A DNA stretch of 64,000 bases from Delphinus delphis (Eukaryota; Chordata; Mammalia; Artiodactyla; Delphinidae): positions 120,447,838 through 120,511,837 of the forward strand of contig NC_082687.1 in the NCBI RefSeq assembly GCF_949987515.2. The letters run 5' to 3'. Positions within the stretch are counted from its first letter, which is position 1. Each line of letters begins with the position of its first letter. The notes beneath the pieces are model-generated. The model was not told the origin of the DNA, did not search any database, and was given only the letters and a program-made list of their open reading frames with translations. Positions 12,793-24,264 of the stretch are shown here, piece after piece. The position numbers and the translations under genes are program-made.

Positions 12793-13667
12793 TATGTTGA
12801 TTTTTATCCTGCAACTTTACTGAATTCATTGATTAGTTCCAGCAGTTTTTTTGGTTCAGTCTTTAGAATTTTCTGCATAAGGCCATATGATTTGCAAATA
12901 ATGACTATTTTATTTCTTCCTTCCCCAGCTGGATACCTTTTATTTCTATACCTTGCCTAATTACTCTAGCTAGGACTTCCAGTACTATTTTAAATTGGAG
13001 CAGTGAGAGTGGGCACCCTGATCTTGTATCTGATCTTAGAGGAAAAGCTTTCAGTCCTTCACCATTGAGTATGATGTTAGCTGTGGGTTGTCAGTATGAC
13101 CTTCATTATGTGGAGGTATATTCCTTCTACACCCAATTTGTTGATGGTTTCTCTCATGAAAGGGTATTGTATTTTGTCAAGTGCATTTTCTGCGTCTATT
13201 GAGATGATCATATGATTTTTGTCTTTCATGCTATTAATGTGGTGTATAACATTTATTGATTTGCATTATGTTGACCTATTCTTGCATCCTGGGGATAATT
13301 CCCATTTGGTTATGGTGTATGATCCTTTTAATGTGTTGTTGGATTCAGTTTGCTAATATTTTGTTGAGAATTCTTGCATTTATCAGGGATATTGTTCTAT
13401 AGTTTCCTTTTCTTGTAGTGTCCTTATCTGGCTTTGGTATCAGGGTAATGCTGGCTTCATGAAATAAAGAAAGTTGAAAATGTCCCCTTCTCTTCAATTT
13501 TTTGGGAGAATTTGAGAATAATGGGTGTTAATTCTTCTTTAAATATTTGGTAGAATTCACCAGTGAAGTCATCTGGCTTTTCTGTGTTCAAAGGTTTTTG
13601 ATTACTGATTCAATCTCACTCATTATTGGTCTGTTAAGATTTTTTATTTCTTCCAGATTCAGTCTTT

Positions 13668-13857
13668 TTTTTTCTTTTCCATAACGGTTTATTACAGGAT
13701 GTTAAATATAACTCCCTTTGCTATACAGTAAGACCTTGTTGTTTATCCATTCTAATATATAATAGTTTACCTCTGCTAATCCCAAACTCCCAATCCATTC
13801 CTCCCCCACCCACCCCCCTTGACAACCACAGGTCTGTTTTCTATGTCTGTGAATCTG
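13668..13857 (-). mobile_element. L1 3'-UTR piece lacking the usual 3' end
   Basis: A T-run leads straight into the internal L1 3'-UTR segment CGGTTTATTACAGGATGTTA and ends at TCTGTGAATCTG. The distal 3' UTR is missing. Imperfect flanking repeats TTCCAGATTCAGT and TTCCATATTCAGT (from 13651 and 13858) mark the insertion. Confidence 0.75.
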
Positions 13858-14039
13858 TTCCATATTCAGTTTTGGTAGGCTGTATGCTTCTAAGAATTTA
13901 TCCATTTCTTCTAGCTTATCCAATTTGTTGGTCTATAATTGCTTATGGTAATCTCTTACGATACTATGTATTTCTGTAATATCATTTGTAATGTCTCCTC
14001 TTTAGTTTCTGATTTTATTTGAGTCTTTTCTCTTTTTTC

Positions 14040-14242
14040 CTTTTTTTTTTTTTTTTTTTTCTTTTTGTGGTACGCGGGCCTCTCACTGTTGTGACCTCTC
14101 CCATTGAGGAGCGCAGGCTCAGTGGCCATGGCTTACGGGCCCAGCCGCTCCGCGGCATGTGGGATCTTCCCAGACCGGGGCATGAACACGTGTCCCCTGC
14201 ATCGGCAGGCAAACTCTCAACCACTGTGCCACCAGGGAAGCC
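14040..14242 (-). mobile_element. CHR-2 type SINE with 15-bp target-site duplication
   Basis: Poly-T is followed by GTGGTACGCGGGCCTCTCAC and ends CCACCAGGGAAGCC. A small internal deletion removes part of the CTCCGGACGCGC segment. CTTTTCTCTTTTTTC flanks it (14025-14039 and 14243-14257). Confidence 0.93.
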
Positions 14243-15074
14243 CTTTTCTCTTTTTTCTTAGTCTAGCTAAAAGTTTATCTTTTTGAAAAACCAGCTCTTA
14301 GTTTCATTGATCTTTTCTGTTGTTTTTCTGGTCTATGTTTCATTTATTTCTGCTCTGATCTTTGTTATTTCCTTCCTTCTGCTAACTTTGGTCTTTGTTC
14401 TTTTTTCTTTAATTCTTTGAGGTGTAAAGTCAGGTTGCTTATTTGAGATTTTTCTATTTTCTTAATATATGCATTTATTGCTGTTAAACTTGCCTTTCAG
14501 AACTGCTTTTGCAGCATCCCAAATGTTTTGGTGTGCTGTGTTTCCATTTCCATTTGTTTTGAGATATTTTTTGATTTCCCTTTTATGTTTGTTCTTCTAC
14601 CCACTCATTGTTCAGGAGTATGTTGTTTAGCTTCCATATGCTTGTAAATTTTCCAACTTTCCTCTTATTGTTGATTTCAACTTATACCATTGTGGTTGGA
14701 AAATATACTTGGTATTATTTCAATCTTTTAAAATTTACTAAGATTTGCTTTGTGGCCTATCATATGGTCTATCCTGGAGAATATGCTGTGTGCACTTGAG
14801 AAGAATGAGTGTTCTGCCGCTGATGGATGGAATGCTCTATAAATGTCTGTTAGATCCATTTAATGTAGGGTTCAAATCCAATGTTTCCTTGTTGATTTTC
14901 TGTCTGGATGATCTATCCGTTGCTGAAAGTGGGGTAATCAATCCCCTACTATTATTGTATTACTGTCTATTTCTCTTTCCACATCTATTACTATTTGCTG
15001 AATATATTTAGGTGCTCTATGTTGGGTGTATATGTATTTACAATTATTATATCTTCTTGAAAATTTGACCCCTT

Positions 15075-15180
15075 AAAAATATGAAATACTTCGTGAATTT
15101 GTGTGTCATCTTTGCTCAGGGCCATGCTAACCTTCTCTGTATTGTTTAAATTTTAGTATATGTGATGCTGAAGCAACAAC
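15075..15180 (-). pseudogene. U6 snRNA retropseudogene, fused to L1
   Basis: Read on the minus strand this is a near full-length U6 copy (106 bases; U6 is 107). Conserved pieces include CATATACTAAAATT, ACAGAGAAGGTTAGCATGGC, GATGACACACAAATTC and the 3' end ATATTTTT. Several substitutions occur in otherwise invariant positions (for example AGATT to AGGTT in the ACAGAGA neighbourhood, and GCGCAAGG to GAGCAAAG), so it is not a working snRNA gene. No U6 promoter elements (TATA, PSE) were seen upstream. Its 3' end abuts L1 sequence directly. Confidence 0.9.
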
Positions 15181-15234
15181 AACTCATGGTATTATGAACA
15201 TTTAAAATTGTTGTTGTTTTAAGTTACTAAGGGT

Positions 15235-15777
15235 TTTTTTTATTTATTTTTTTAAATTGAAGTGTAGCTGATTTACAATATTGTGTTGGTTTCAGTTGTA
15301 CAGCAAAGTGATTCAGTTATATATATTTTTTTATATTATTTTCCATTATAGATTATTGTAAGATATTGAATATAGTTCCCTGTGTTATATAGTAAATGCT
15401 TGTTGCTTATCCATTTTATGTATAGGAGTTAACAGATAATTACAGACTCCTAATTCATCCCTCCCCCTGCTCCCTTCTCCTTTTGGTAACATAGTTTATT
15501 TCCTATGTCTGTGAGTCTGTTTCTGTTTTGTATATAGATTCATCTGTGTTATTTTTTAGATTCCACATATAAGTGATATTACATAATATTTGTTTTTCTC
15601 TGTCTGACTTGCTTCACTTAGTGTGATATTCTCTAGGTTGCTGCAGATGGCAATATTTCAAACGTTTTTATAGCTGAGTAATATTCCACTTTTATATATA
15701 TATAATGTTCCATTATATATAATATAATATATTATATATAATATAATGGAATATTATATATATAATTATATATACAC

Positions 15778-15823
<46 letters not shown>

Positions 15824-15935
15824 CTTCTTCTTAAACATGTCTGTCATTGGGCACTTGGGTTGTTTCTATGTCTTGGCTATTGTAAATAGTGCTGCTATGA
15901 ACATTGGAGTGCATGTATCTTTTCAAATTAGAATT
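15235..15935 (-). mobile_element. L1 3'-end fragment, antisense
   Basis: Starts with TTTTTTAAATTGAAGTGTAG and proceeds through the 3' UTR into the end of ORF2 (GTCTTGGCTATTGTAAATAG, TGCTGCTATGAACATTGGAG), ending near 15935. Expanded AT and CA tracts interrupt it. Confidence 0.88.
15690..15823. repeat. AT-rich imperfect inverted repeat followed by (CA)n
   Basis: AATGTTCCATTATATATAAT and its near reverse complement ending ATATAATGGAATATT (about 15706-15757) form an imperfect palindrome within the L1 copy. A (CA)n run follows at about 15785-15821. Confidence 0.85.
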
Positions 15936-16489
15936 TTCAAGTGGTTTTTATCATAGATAATTGATAAATCCTTAATCTGATGGAAGAATCTAGAAAAAGA
16001 TGTTGAGGGTGCATAGCCCAACTCCTTCCTCTCATTCTCCTTTTGGGAGGAAGCAGCCCACTGAGAATCCATGTTCTCTTTCTGCCATCCAGACCATAAA
16101 TTGTACAGGGTGGATATGCACTGATGGATACTTTTTCCAAATGCTAGAGGACCAGAAGTTAAAGTCAATACTTGGCTGAAATCAAGGTCAAAACCAAGTA
16201 TTGACGTAAGAGAACTAGAAATCAATAATAAATCTGAAAAATAATTTAAGAATATAGAATTATTATAATAATTTTAGTAGTCACAAATTAAAAGTTGATT
16301 AGTGAAATTAAATGTGTTTTAAATATTTTTTCTAACAATGTATTCCATTCCCTTTCTCTTCACATTCTTTATTATGTCAAAATAGAAAGTAATTTATCCA
16401 GACTTTGAACTTTTTCTTCCTCATGAAAGTTTAAGGTGGCAAAATGATAATTTAATTCATCCTCACAAGATGTGAAAAATTCTCAAATA
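15936..16489. other. Unassigned intergenic sequence
   Basis: No gene or repeat family was recognised. AT-rich in the second half. Confidence 0.4.
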
Positions 16490-17640
16490 GGACTTTTTAT
16501 TGAAGACACGTAGCGTCTTTGTACGGGATTTGGCCTTGACATTTTCTGTTACTCATTTCTATATGAATTAAGTTTTCCTGACTATCAGAAGGATATTTTG
16601 TTCTAACAACTCCTGTTGTTTCTGTGTGGTGTTGAGTGTACATATTTTTAATTTTAAAATGATTTTTCTGAGTTTTTCTTCCTCTATTCATCTGCCCCAC
16701 TTTTATCTGGGCCTTCTCTTTCCTTCATCTCTTTTGTTCCTTTCTGCTCAATTTTGATTCATCTCTGACCATCTTGCCTGGGTGTAGGGCCCTATGGAAG
16801 GTGAGGAGGGTGTGCTGCTAAGCCCGTCAGCCCGGCTTCCTGCAGGCCCTTTGCCTCTCCTGCTAAGCCAGGGGCAAACCCCTCTCATTCCTGCTGCTGC
16901 TTTCACTGTCCCACCTCCTCCTGAGGATCTGGTAGCCATCTTGGTGTCTCCTATTATCAGGTTGTCAGTCGTCTCCTGGCTTCCCTCTGCTTTCTCCTGA
17001 ACAGTTGCTGATTATGTGCTGATCTTGTGACTCTTGCTTGTTTGCACTTTGGGGTTCATGGAGTACCTTGTCACCTAGTTCTGTTGTAAATGTTGTACAC
17101 TGGTTTGTTTTTTGTTTTAATTTCACTGTTTTCTCCATACTGGGATTTGGGAAGATCCAAAAGCTTGCCATTCCCACCGTTGTCATCTTCCCAGAATTTG
17201 ATAATAAGAATTTTAACACAAGTTCAATCTTCATTACTTGCCCATAATTTGAAAGGGACTATCCAGATAGTTATTCAGATCATTGATAAATCCAAATGAC
17301 ATCCCTTGTTCACAACTCTTGTTTGTGTTACTGTCACTGTTAAGCTGATCATCTATGATGGTCCCCTATGATTATGATATCACCCGACCTCTGATCACCC
17401 ACAAGTTTCAGGATGTGAGAAATGCTGTGAAAGTAGACGTCTGTATGGCTCTTTCAGCAAAATACCAGGGCCAAGGTCAAACCTGGGCACATCTTGATTA
17501 CATGAGTGATATATGTGTGATCTGGCTGCCCTGCTGCTGGATGGGTGAATTGAATTCTGGGCTTCAGTGTTTGGAAGCTCACCTGCATTCAGAAACCATG
17601 TCCTCCAGCCCAGCCCTTACTAATTAAACAAAAGTTTTAA
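16490..17640 (-). repeat. Possible degenerate L1 5'-UTR/ORF1-like remnant
   Basis: On the minus strand the 16,750-16,940 stretch (MATRSSGGGGTVKAAAGMRG reading) followed by Asn/Lys/Gln-rich text (FKIKNMYTQHHTETTG, then YPSDSQENLIHIEMSNRK) resembles the 5' region and ORF1 start of ancient L1/HAL1 elements. The match is by style only. It could instead be unique sequence with chance open frames. Confidence 0.3.
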
Positions 17641-17826
17641 GTTTTACCTCCAAACGCCAGCCAACTCCTTTATACTTCAGAACTTGGACAGGGAGAATTT
17701 TTCTCTTTATTGTTTAAAAAATAAACTAGGAGCAAAATATTGGAGAGCACCTTAACACATGAAGCTTGAGGCATCTGGCAGGGCCAGGGAGGGCAACTTT
17801 GTTATGGTGACTCTTACTAAGTGTTA

Positions 17827-18236
17827 TGGGTTGAATTTTGTCCCCTCAAGTAAGATATGTTAAAGCTCTAACTGTCCAAGCCTCAGAATGTGACCTTATT
17901 TGGAAATAGGATTCTTGCAGAGGTACTTATTTAAGATGAAGTCATACTGGAATTGGGTGGGGACCTACTCCAATGTAACTGGTGTCCTTATGAGAATATG
18001 GCCACAAAGACAGAGGGAGAACACCATGTGATGATTAAGGCAGAGATTGGGTTATGCAGCTGCAACCTCAAAGACCGCCGTCAAACCACCAGAAGTTAGG
18101 AAGAAGCAGGGAAGGATTGCCTTACAGGTTTCAGAGGGGGTGCAGGCCTGCCGACACCTTGATTTCAGACCTCTAGCCTCCAGAACTGTGAGACAATACA
18201 TTTCTGTTGTTTTAAGCCCCCCAGGTGGCTAATACA
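17827..18236 (+). mobile_element. Solo LTR, MaLR (MLT1-like)
   Basis: Hallmarks in order: GTTATGGGTTGAATTTTGTC, CTCAGAATGTGACCTTATTT, GGAAATAGGATTCTTGCAGA, CTGGTGTCCTTATGAGAATA, CCTGCCGACACCTTGATTTC, CTCCAGAACTGTGAGACAAT, TTGTTTTAAGCC. No internal retroviral sequence is next to it. Confidence 0.85.
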
Positions 18237-18239
18237 CTA

Positions 18240-18830
18240 AGTAAAGGCTTTGGGAGCTTCTTATCTTTGTGGTTTGCAGCCTGTTTTGAGCAATGGAACT
18301 GGGTTTTGCAGTCACAAGACAACAGTGTAAAGAATCTCACTGACTCTATGGTGAACACAGAACTCAACACCCAAGAATCTGAAAGCAGCTAATGTCGATT
18401 AACATCTCTCTGTAGAAAATCTTTTTCCTTTAATTGAATCTTTGCTTGAGCCACACCAAGAAAAAGCTCCAGTTAGGCAGTTCAATGTTAAATTACAACA
18501 GTCTGTTACTTGTGTCAGAGAATACACTAAGTGATGTGATGCAAATGAGATTGAGGAAAATGTTGCAGAGTATAAACTTAAAAAAATCTCCTGCCAACCA
18601 AGAAAAATTCTCCACAAAAGTAGAGGAGAAAGAAAACAGTTTTGTTATTGAATAAGCATTAATCCAGAATGTGATGTGCATCACAGGCAATCCACTGAGA
18701 GACTGCAAAAACAGAAAGAAATCTCACCCTTTTACATAGCCAGGCAGATAACTACCCATTCCATACATGTTCTCAAGGTAAACGGTAATTAGCCCTCAAA
18801 AAAGAGGACTTGACAGCACCATTTATTACA
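18240..18830. other. Unassigned, probably ancient repeat
   Basis: An open run reading ENLFPLIESLLEPHQEKAPV on the plus strand (from 18415) ends at a stop at about 18535 and resumes in the same frame. This looks like a decayed coding or repeat sequence, but I did not recognise the family. Confidence 0.3.
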
Positions 18831-18837
18831 GAGTTCA

Positions 18838-19175
18838 TCTTTTATCTTTTTACATCTTTATTAGAGCATAATTGCTTTACATATTGTGTTAGTTTCTGCT
18901 GTTTAACAAAGCGAATCCGCTATACATATACATATATCCTCATATCTCCTCCCTCTTGCGTCTCCCTCCCACCCTCCCTATCCCACCCCTCTAGGTGGTC
19001 ACAAAGCACCAAGCCGATCTCCCTGTGCTATGCGGCTGCTTCCCACTAGCTATCTATTTTACATTCGGTAGTGTACATATATGTCAATGCCACTCGCTCA
19101 CTTCGTCCTAGCTTACCCTTCCCTCTCCCCGTGTCCTCAAGTCCATTCTCTAAATCTGTGTCTTACAGTTCGTCT
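18838..19175 (-). mobile_element. L1 3'-UTR fragment, antisense
   Basis: It is the reverse of the 3' UTR seen at 32,110-32,320. Matching text includes GTTAGTTTCTGCTGTTTAAC, CCTCCCTCTTGCGTCTCCCT, TAGGTGGTCACAAAGCACC and CGGCTGCTTCCCACTAGCTA. Confidence 0.88.
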
Positions 19176-19664
19176 TAAACGTATCTGGTAATTGAGGTGA
19201 CACTCTGCGTTAGCTAATTGGCTTTATCCAAAGGAAGAACAAAGTTCTTATTATCTTTATGAAAAAAGATCACTTTGTAATTTAGAGCAAGGTGCCCACT
19301 CAAGTTAGGCTCCTACTTTCCCACAGAAACTGGGAGATAAGGGTTCTGTTTTTCTTGATGATTACATTTCAAAGAGATGGCTTCCCAGTGTTTGAGGAAG
19401 CATTCTGCTTTCAAATGAATTATTGCAATTGCTAAATGCAAGTGAAATAACATTAATTCTCCTTTTCACGCTTCTGGTTCCTGCTTGAATTCCTTGGTAA
19501 ATCAGTTTGCCAGTCCTGGTTCTCAGACTCTTCCAGTAGATTGCCTTGGACACTGATTCTTAGCAAATGAGAAAATACTGAGAAAAGTAATTAACTTACA
19601 CCGACCTTTCCACACCTTTATGTTGTGAAGTGCTCCATGAAATAAAGAGTTTCATGGTTGTGGC
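19176..19664. other. Unassigned intergenic sequence
   Basis: No gene or repeat family was recognised. Confidence 0.4.
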
Positions 19665-20135
19665 AGAGACTATTCATGGTCCCCTCCTCTTCTTCCATAC
19701 AAATATAATTTTTAACCAGGTATGTGGCTGCATAGAATAAAGCCTACATTTTTAGTTCTCTTTTTTAGGTAGACGTGGTCATGGAATTAAGTTCTGATCA
19801 ATAGGATGTAATCTAACGTCACTTTGTAACCTCTAGGGAAGTGTCCTTGAAGGGAAAGGGGCTTCTCTTCTCTTTTTCATTTCCTCCTTCCTGCTAGATG
19901 GCATATGGATGTATAAGTTGGAGCTGGAGCAGCCATATGGGACCATGAGGTGGTCTTAACAATGGAAACCTGAGTCATGACACCCTAAAGAACTGAAGCA
20001 GCTCTGGACTAGCTATCTCTGGAATTTTACTTAAGAAAGAAATAAACTTTTATCTAGTTTAAGACATTAAGACACTGATATTTTATATTTTTTTCTATCA
20101 CTCTTAGTTGAACTTAATCTTAACTGATACCATAG
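19665..20135 (+). repeat. Ancient LTR-like interspersed repeat
   Basis: Contains the pattern GTCATGGAATTAAGTTCTG-ATCAATAGGATGTAA, a CTTCCTGCTAGATGGCATA segment, the GAAATAAACTTTTATCTAGT polyadenylation-like stretch and the end TTAACTGATACC. This resembles old mammalian LTRs. I did not assign the family. Confidence 0.5.
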
Positions 20136-21946
20136 TCAAATATATCTGGAATATTCTGCATGTCTCATCTCCTGCACTACTAGGAAATACTGGCATATAG
20201 AGGCTTTTCAAAGACCTGAAGCAAAATAATATTTTGAATTTTGTTTAATTCTCTATTCCTCAGTGTTTTCTTTTTTTATTAACACTTTGCATAGAGAGTT
20301 GATTTTCAACTTATTATTACACAGTGGAAGTCCCTGATATAAATATAGTAGACCTTAATAACAATACAACGTTGCTAGCTTTGCTGCCACTTGAACAACT
20401 AAGATCTCCATATCCCGCAGCTGTATTCTGATGAATATGTAACTCCATACTTTGTTCAGGGTGGTCTTTCAGATCCACATTATGCCACCCGAACTCTAGG
20501 AGCAAAGAGGGATGGGGGGTCGGCTAATGCTTCCGTAGGCTGAGTTAAGTCATTGCTTAAGTGATTAAGTCATCGATAGACATTTAGGTATGTATTTACT
20601 GAATTCTGCTAACTCTGCTGTCAAGAGCTTATACTTGGCTTTTATTCATGCATTTCTATAAAAAGTGGTCTCACTGTCTAGGGTCTGTTCTTGGGTCACG
20701 AGGAATCACTGGAGGACTTTAGCATGAGCTACAGCTGTAAGTCAATCTTGTAACATGTCATCTAAGAGATACTCAAATTACGGTGTTGAGACTTAACCTC
20801 AGTTCTTCAATATATATATAGCTTTAAATGTAGCTTTAGCCAGACCAACAATGTATTTTATTTGTGGAATTTTAACATCTGGTGTTACTGAGAAGAGTGT
20901 CTTATTGGCTCCACAAGCTCATCAATATAACTGTTAAACTAATGTGAAGGCTCCTCGAGGGCCATGACTGATTTTTCTTTTCAGCCTCTTCAGTGACAAG
21001 CATGAGGCACATACAGAAATGCAGTTATTGCTAAGTGGGAATTAGGGAAAATGCCTGGGCTACCTTAACAAGCACAAAGGCAGTTTTGTATAAGCCATAT
21101 TTCAATACTTTGCTTCAACAGTGCCTCCTTTTCTCTTCATGGAATGGTTTAAGGTATTTTTCTCAACACCGTACAGAATCTATTTTGGTTTCCCAACATT
21201 TGAGCCACTCTCGATGCACATATTCAGACATGAGAGGCAGGAGCGTCTTGAATTACGCTGATGTCCAAATCTTCTGTAACCTACTTAGTTTAGTTACACT
21301 GACGTTTTTAGAACCATTAAGACCAGAGGTGCATTCAATGTGCTCTACAGTATAAGTTTATTTAGCCCCCAATGTCTAGGATGGCCCTGAGCCCTGACTG
21401 TTTGCCTCCCTGCATTTTTCTGTAAGGATAACATTATTTCCTGTCATAGAAAAGTTTGTTTGACTTCTTCAGGGTAGGTGAATTTTGGACATCTCCTCTT
21501 TTGAAACTAGTGTTTTATGTTTAAGCTCTGAATCACCAAATGAACAAACAAAATCTCAAAGAACTACAATTTTTCTTTGTTCATTGTAAAAGTGAACAGA
21601 TCCCCATTAGAAAAATATCCTAATTCTTCCTTGCTGAAGCAGGGGCTGCTTGGGGTGGGTTCTGCAGCAATCATTAGAAATAGCACTGAAAATAAGGCCT
21701 TTACTGGGCTTGGAGAACCGTATGAAAACACTCTCTGGTAGCTTCTGGCAATTAAATAGAAGATAATCTTGCCAAAGCTATACCCACATTTGAAGCCCTT
21801 ATACCGTTAGACCAAGGGTATAGTTTTCTATGGGTCATTCCCTGTGAAAATTTGAACCACATCAGGGTTGAAGGGCTTTCTCCTCTCGCCTCATTTAATT
21901 CATGTTTCCCCTTCCTTTTTATAGTCTCAGAGTATTTTGTGATTCT
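20136..21946. other. Unassigned intergenic sequence
   Basis: No gene, exon or repeat family was recognised. The 106-codon plus-strand frame at 21035-21355 has no known motif. Confidence 0.4.
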
Positions 21947-22050
21947 GGAACAGTCATTTTCAAACCTGCGTGTGCATGAAGCTCACCTTCATAGACTGAT
22001 TCAGTAGGCCCGGGCTGGGTTCAGGAAACCACGTTCACAGCAGGACTCAG
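21947..22050 (+). repeat. MER5-like hAT DNA-transposon fragment
   Basis: TTTTCAAACCTGCGTGTGCA, then CTGATTCAGTAGGCCCGGGC, resembles a short, decayed MER5-type non-autonomous hAT element. Confidence 0.5.
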
Positions 22051-22051
22051 A

Positions 22052-22112
22052 TCGATCGATCGAGCGAGCGATCTTTTATTTATTTATTTGTTTGTTTGTT
22101 TGTTTGTTTGTA
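22052..22112. repeat. Tandem tetranucleotide tracts
   Basis: GATC repeats grading into GAGC, then TTTA repeats and (TTTG)n, occur in direct succession. Confidence 0.92.
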
Positions 22113-22931
22113 ACTGATGGTGGAGACCTGCATCTGACTGTTGCCTGTCACTGCCTCTATCTCCCTTCTCTTTCCACAGTCATCTGGGAACAGAACAAGC
22201 AAGTTCACGCCCTTCCCCTTTGTATCTGGACCTCCCTAAGGAAAAACCCTAGAATCCACTTGGCCGAGTCTGTCCCTTGATATGCTAAATGGGGAACTAA
22301 GATGAGGGCTGTGATTAATACATTAATTAATGAGGGAACCAGTAAGATAATACAACCGGTTCAAAAGCATGCTTACGTATATCATTAGGAAAGCTGAAAT
22401 GAACTTGCAAGCAGATGGAAAACTGATCATTATCCGCAGGGCAATAATCAATTGTGTTCCACATGAAAATATTAATTTGCATTTCTATGGAAAAGAATCA
22501 TTTGCATTACTGTAAGTTTTCTAAGACTTACTGAGTTATAAAATAGCTCAACGACTGGTCTCAGACCCCTGTAGAACCAGACAACCTGGAAAGATGTATT
22601 AGACAGGGCACTCAGCGATTTTTTTTCCTATTTAAATGTCTTTCAAATTTTTCCTGACAGTCAAAGACCTAAATTTCCTTACCAGTAACATGAGAGATCC
22701 AGACAAGTGACTTCTGAGACCCTTCAATTCCAACATCCTATTACTCTGATTCCTTGGCCATTATCTATGTGTGTGAGTATAACTCATGGAATTATTTTGT
22801 TGGTATGTCAAAACTATTGTAGTCATGTGTATTAGTCAAAACCAGCCATAGTTATTAGTGCATCCTCATTCAATCTCTGTCTAAAAAAAAAATCAAACAA
22901 AAATTCTGCCTCTCTCCCAGTTATTTTTAAG

Positions 22932-22934
<3 letters not shown>

Positions 22935-22974
<40 letters not shown>

Positions 22975-22978
22975 TGTA
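22935..22978. repeat. (GT)n microsatellite
   Basis: Near-perfect GT dinucleotide run with one TATG interruption towards the end. Confidence 0.95.
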
Positions 22979-23030
22979 CTTGTAGATGAAAGCAGAACCT
23001 GAACATAGGTATTCTACACATTTGTCCAAT

Positions 23031-23062
23031 GTCAGGACAATATTGTGTCAGGACAATATTGT
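23031..23062. repeat. 16-bp perfect tandem duplication
   Basis: GTCAGGACAATATTGT occurs twice back to back. Confidence 0.95.
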
Positions 23063-24074
23063 GTAAATTTTGCAGAAAGTTTGAGAAGCAATGAATCAAG
23101 ATTTCTCCAATTCTTGTAGACTTTCCTGCAAGGCAAATACAGCAGGTCATTTTAAGAATGCTTTGTGATGGTAGAGGTGTTGACGGTGTCAAAAGTTGGT
23201 GGAGCTGTTAGGCGGTGAAGAATAGGAAGATACTGAAGTCTGATTTTTTAAACTCACTTCATTTCTCCTGTGTTAGACTAATCTCTACACTTTAAAGCAA
23301 TGGAGAAGAGGGACAGAGCCTCTTTAGCTTTGTAACAAATGTTTGTTGAATGAATAATTAAGCTACCTTTCCTTTCTTTAAACATAGAGCCCAAATATCC
23401 TAAAAATCTCTCAACCTATTGAGTTTTTAAAAAATCTACTCTATTTGAAGGTGTGAAATCATGAGTAATGATTATGATTATATGCAGCTGATATTTTTTT
23501 CAGGCTAAATATTCTGCTTTGTAGATTTTATCAGGGAAAACCCCATTCAGTTTAGAAATCAGCATCAAAACTTCTTTTTCATTTAAATTTGTTTATTCTC
23601 ATTTGAATGATCTCATTTGAACTAAAATGATATTCTTGATGGTAAAACATAAAAACAATCACATTTCTTTGTTTCAGTCTTTCTTTCTTTCATCCTAGTC
23701 ATTTCTGTAGAAACAGAGACCAAAATGACTAGGTAGCATTATGGAGGGTTTCTGGTAAGAATACACCTACACAAATGTGCTGCAGGAAGTAGAAGTCCAC
23801 ACCTGATACCCTTGTAACTTATGACTTGATGAGTCATATAAGAACTTAGGACTACTGCTACTAAATGTTGAAAATTTATGTCCCAAATGTATTTTTCTCC
23901 ACCAATAACAAAACATGGATTCAAGGGGCAAAAACATCAAAGGCCTAGATTTTATACACACATAACATACACATACGTTTATATTTGTCTACATAGATAT
24001 ACAGATGTGCAGAGGTGGTTACAAGTAAGGTGCAGGAAGTGGACATAGAGGATGAGATGATGAGAAAATATAGC

Positions 24075-24260
24075 TAATATTAATGAACTCCTTTTATGTG
24101 TGAACCAAATGACATTCATTCATTCATTTTCCCATCACAATAACCCTGAGAAGTAGTTTCTAGTAACACCATTTTACAGGTGAAGAAAACGAGACTCAAT
24201 AATAAGTAGCAGAGCCCAGTTTTGAAACAAGTTCTGCCTGATTCCAAAGCTAATAAGACA
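24075..24260 (-). repeat. MIR SINE fragment
   Basis: The plus strand reads CATCACAATAACCCTGAGAA, ACACCATTTTACAGGTGAAG, GTAGCAGAGCCCAG and GATTCCAAAGC, the reverse of MIR. Confidence 0.75.
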
Positions 24261-24264
24261 TTTA

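Larger units (their letters stand above)
10531..15074 (-). mobile_element. Old antisense L1, host of nested insertions, fused to U6
   Basis: The 3' end begins at TTTTTTTATTGAGATATAAT (10537), followed by the 3' UTR and then ORF2 in reverse: the C-terminal region around 11,340-11,560 (minus-strand [18 protein letters not shown]), the reverse-transcriptase region around 12,950-13,400 and the endonuclease region to about 15,070. Many substitutions and gaps break every frame. Four younger elements interrupt it (12419-12624, 12653-12792, 13668-13857, 14040-14242). Its 5' boundary is not an L1 end but a U6 snRNA copy in the same orientation. The 3' UTR differs from the young L1s here and resembles older L1MA-type elements. 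Confidence 0.88.
22113..24074. other. Unassigned intergenic sequence with a microsatellite
   Basis: Holds the (GT)n tract at 22935-22978, a 16-bp tandem duplication at 23031-23062 and a possible short L2 3' end near 23,335-23,360 (AATGTTTGTTGAATGAATAA). No gene was seen. Confidence 0.4.

Noticed and set aside
15075..15180. A functional U6 gene
   Set aside because: Substitutions in conserved core positions, no upstream PSE or TATA seen, and direct fusion to L1 at the 3' end.
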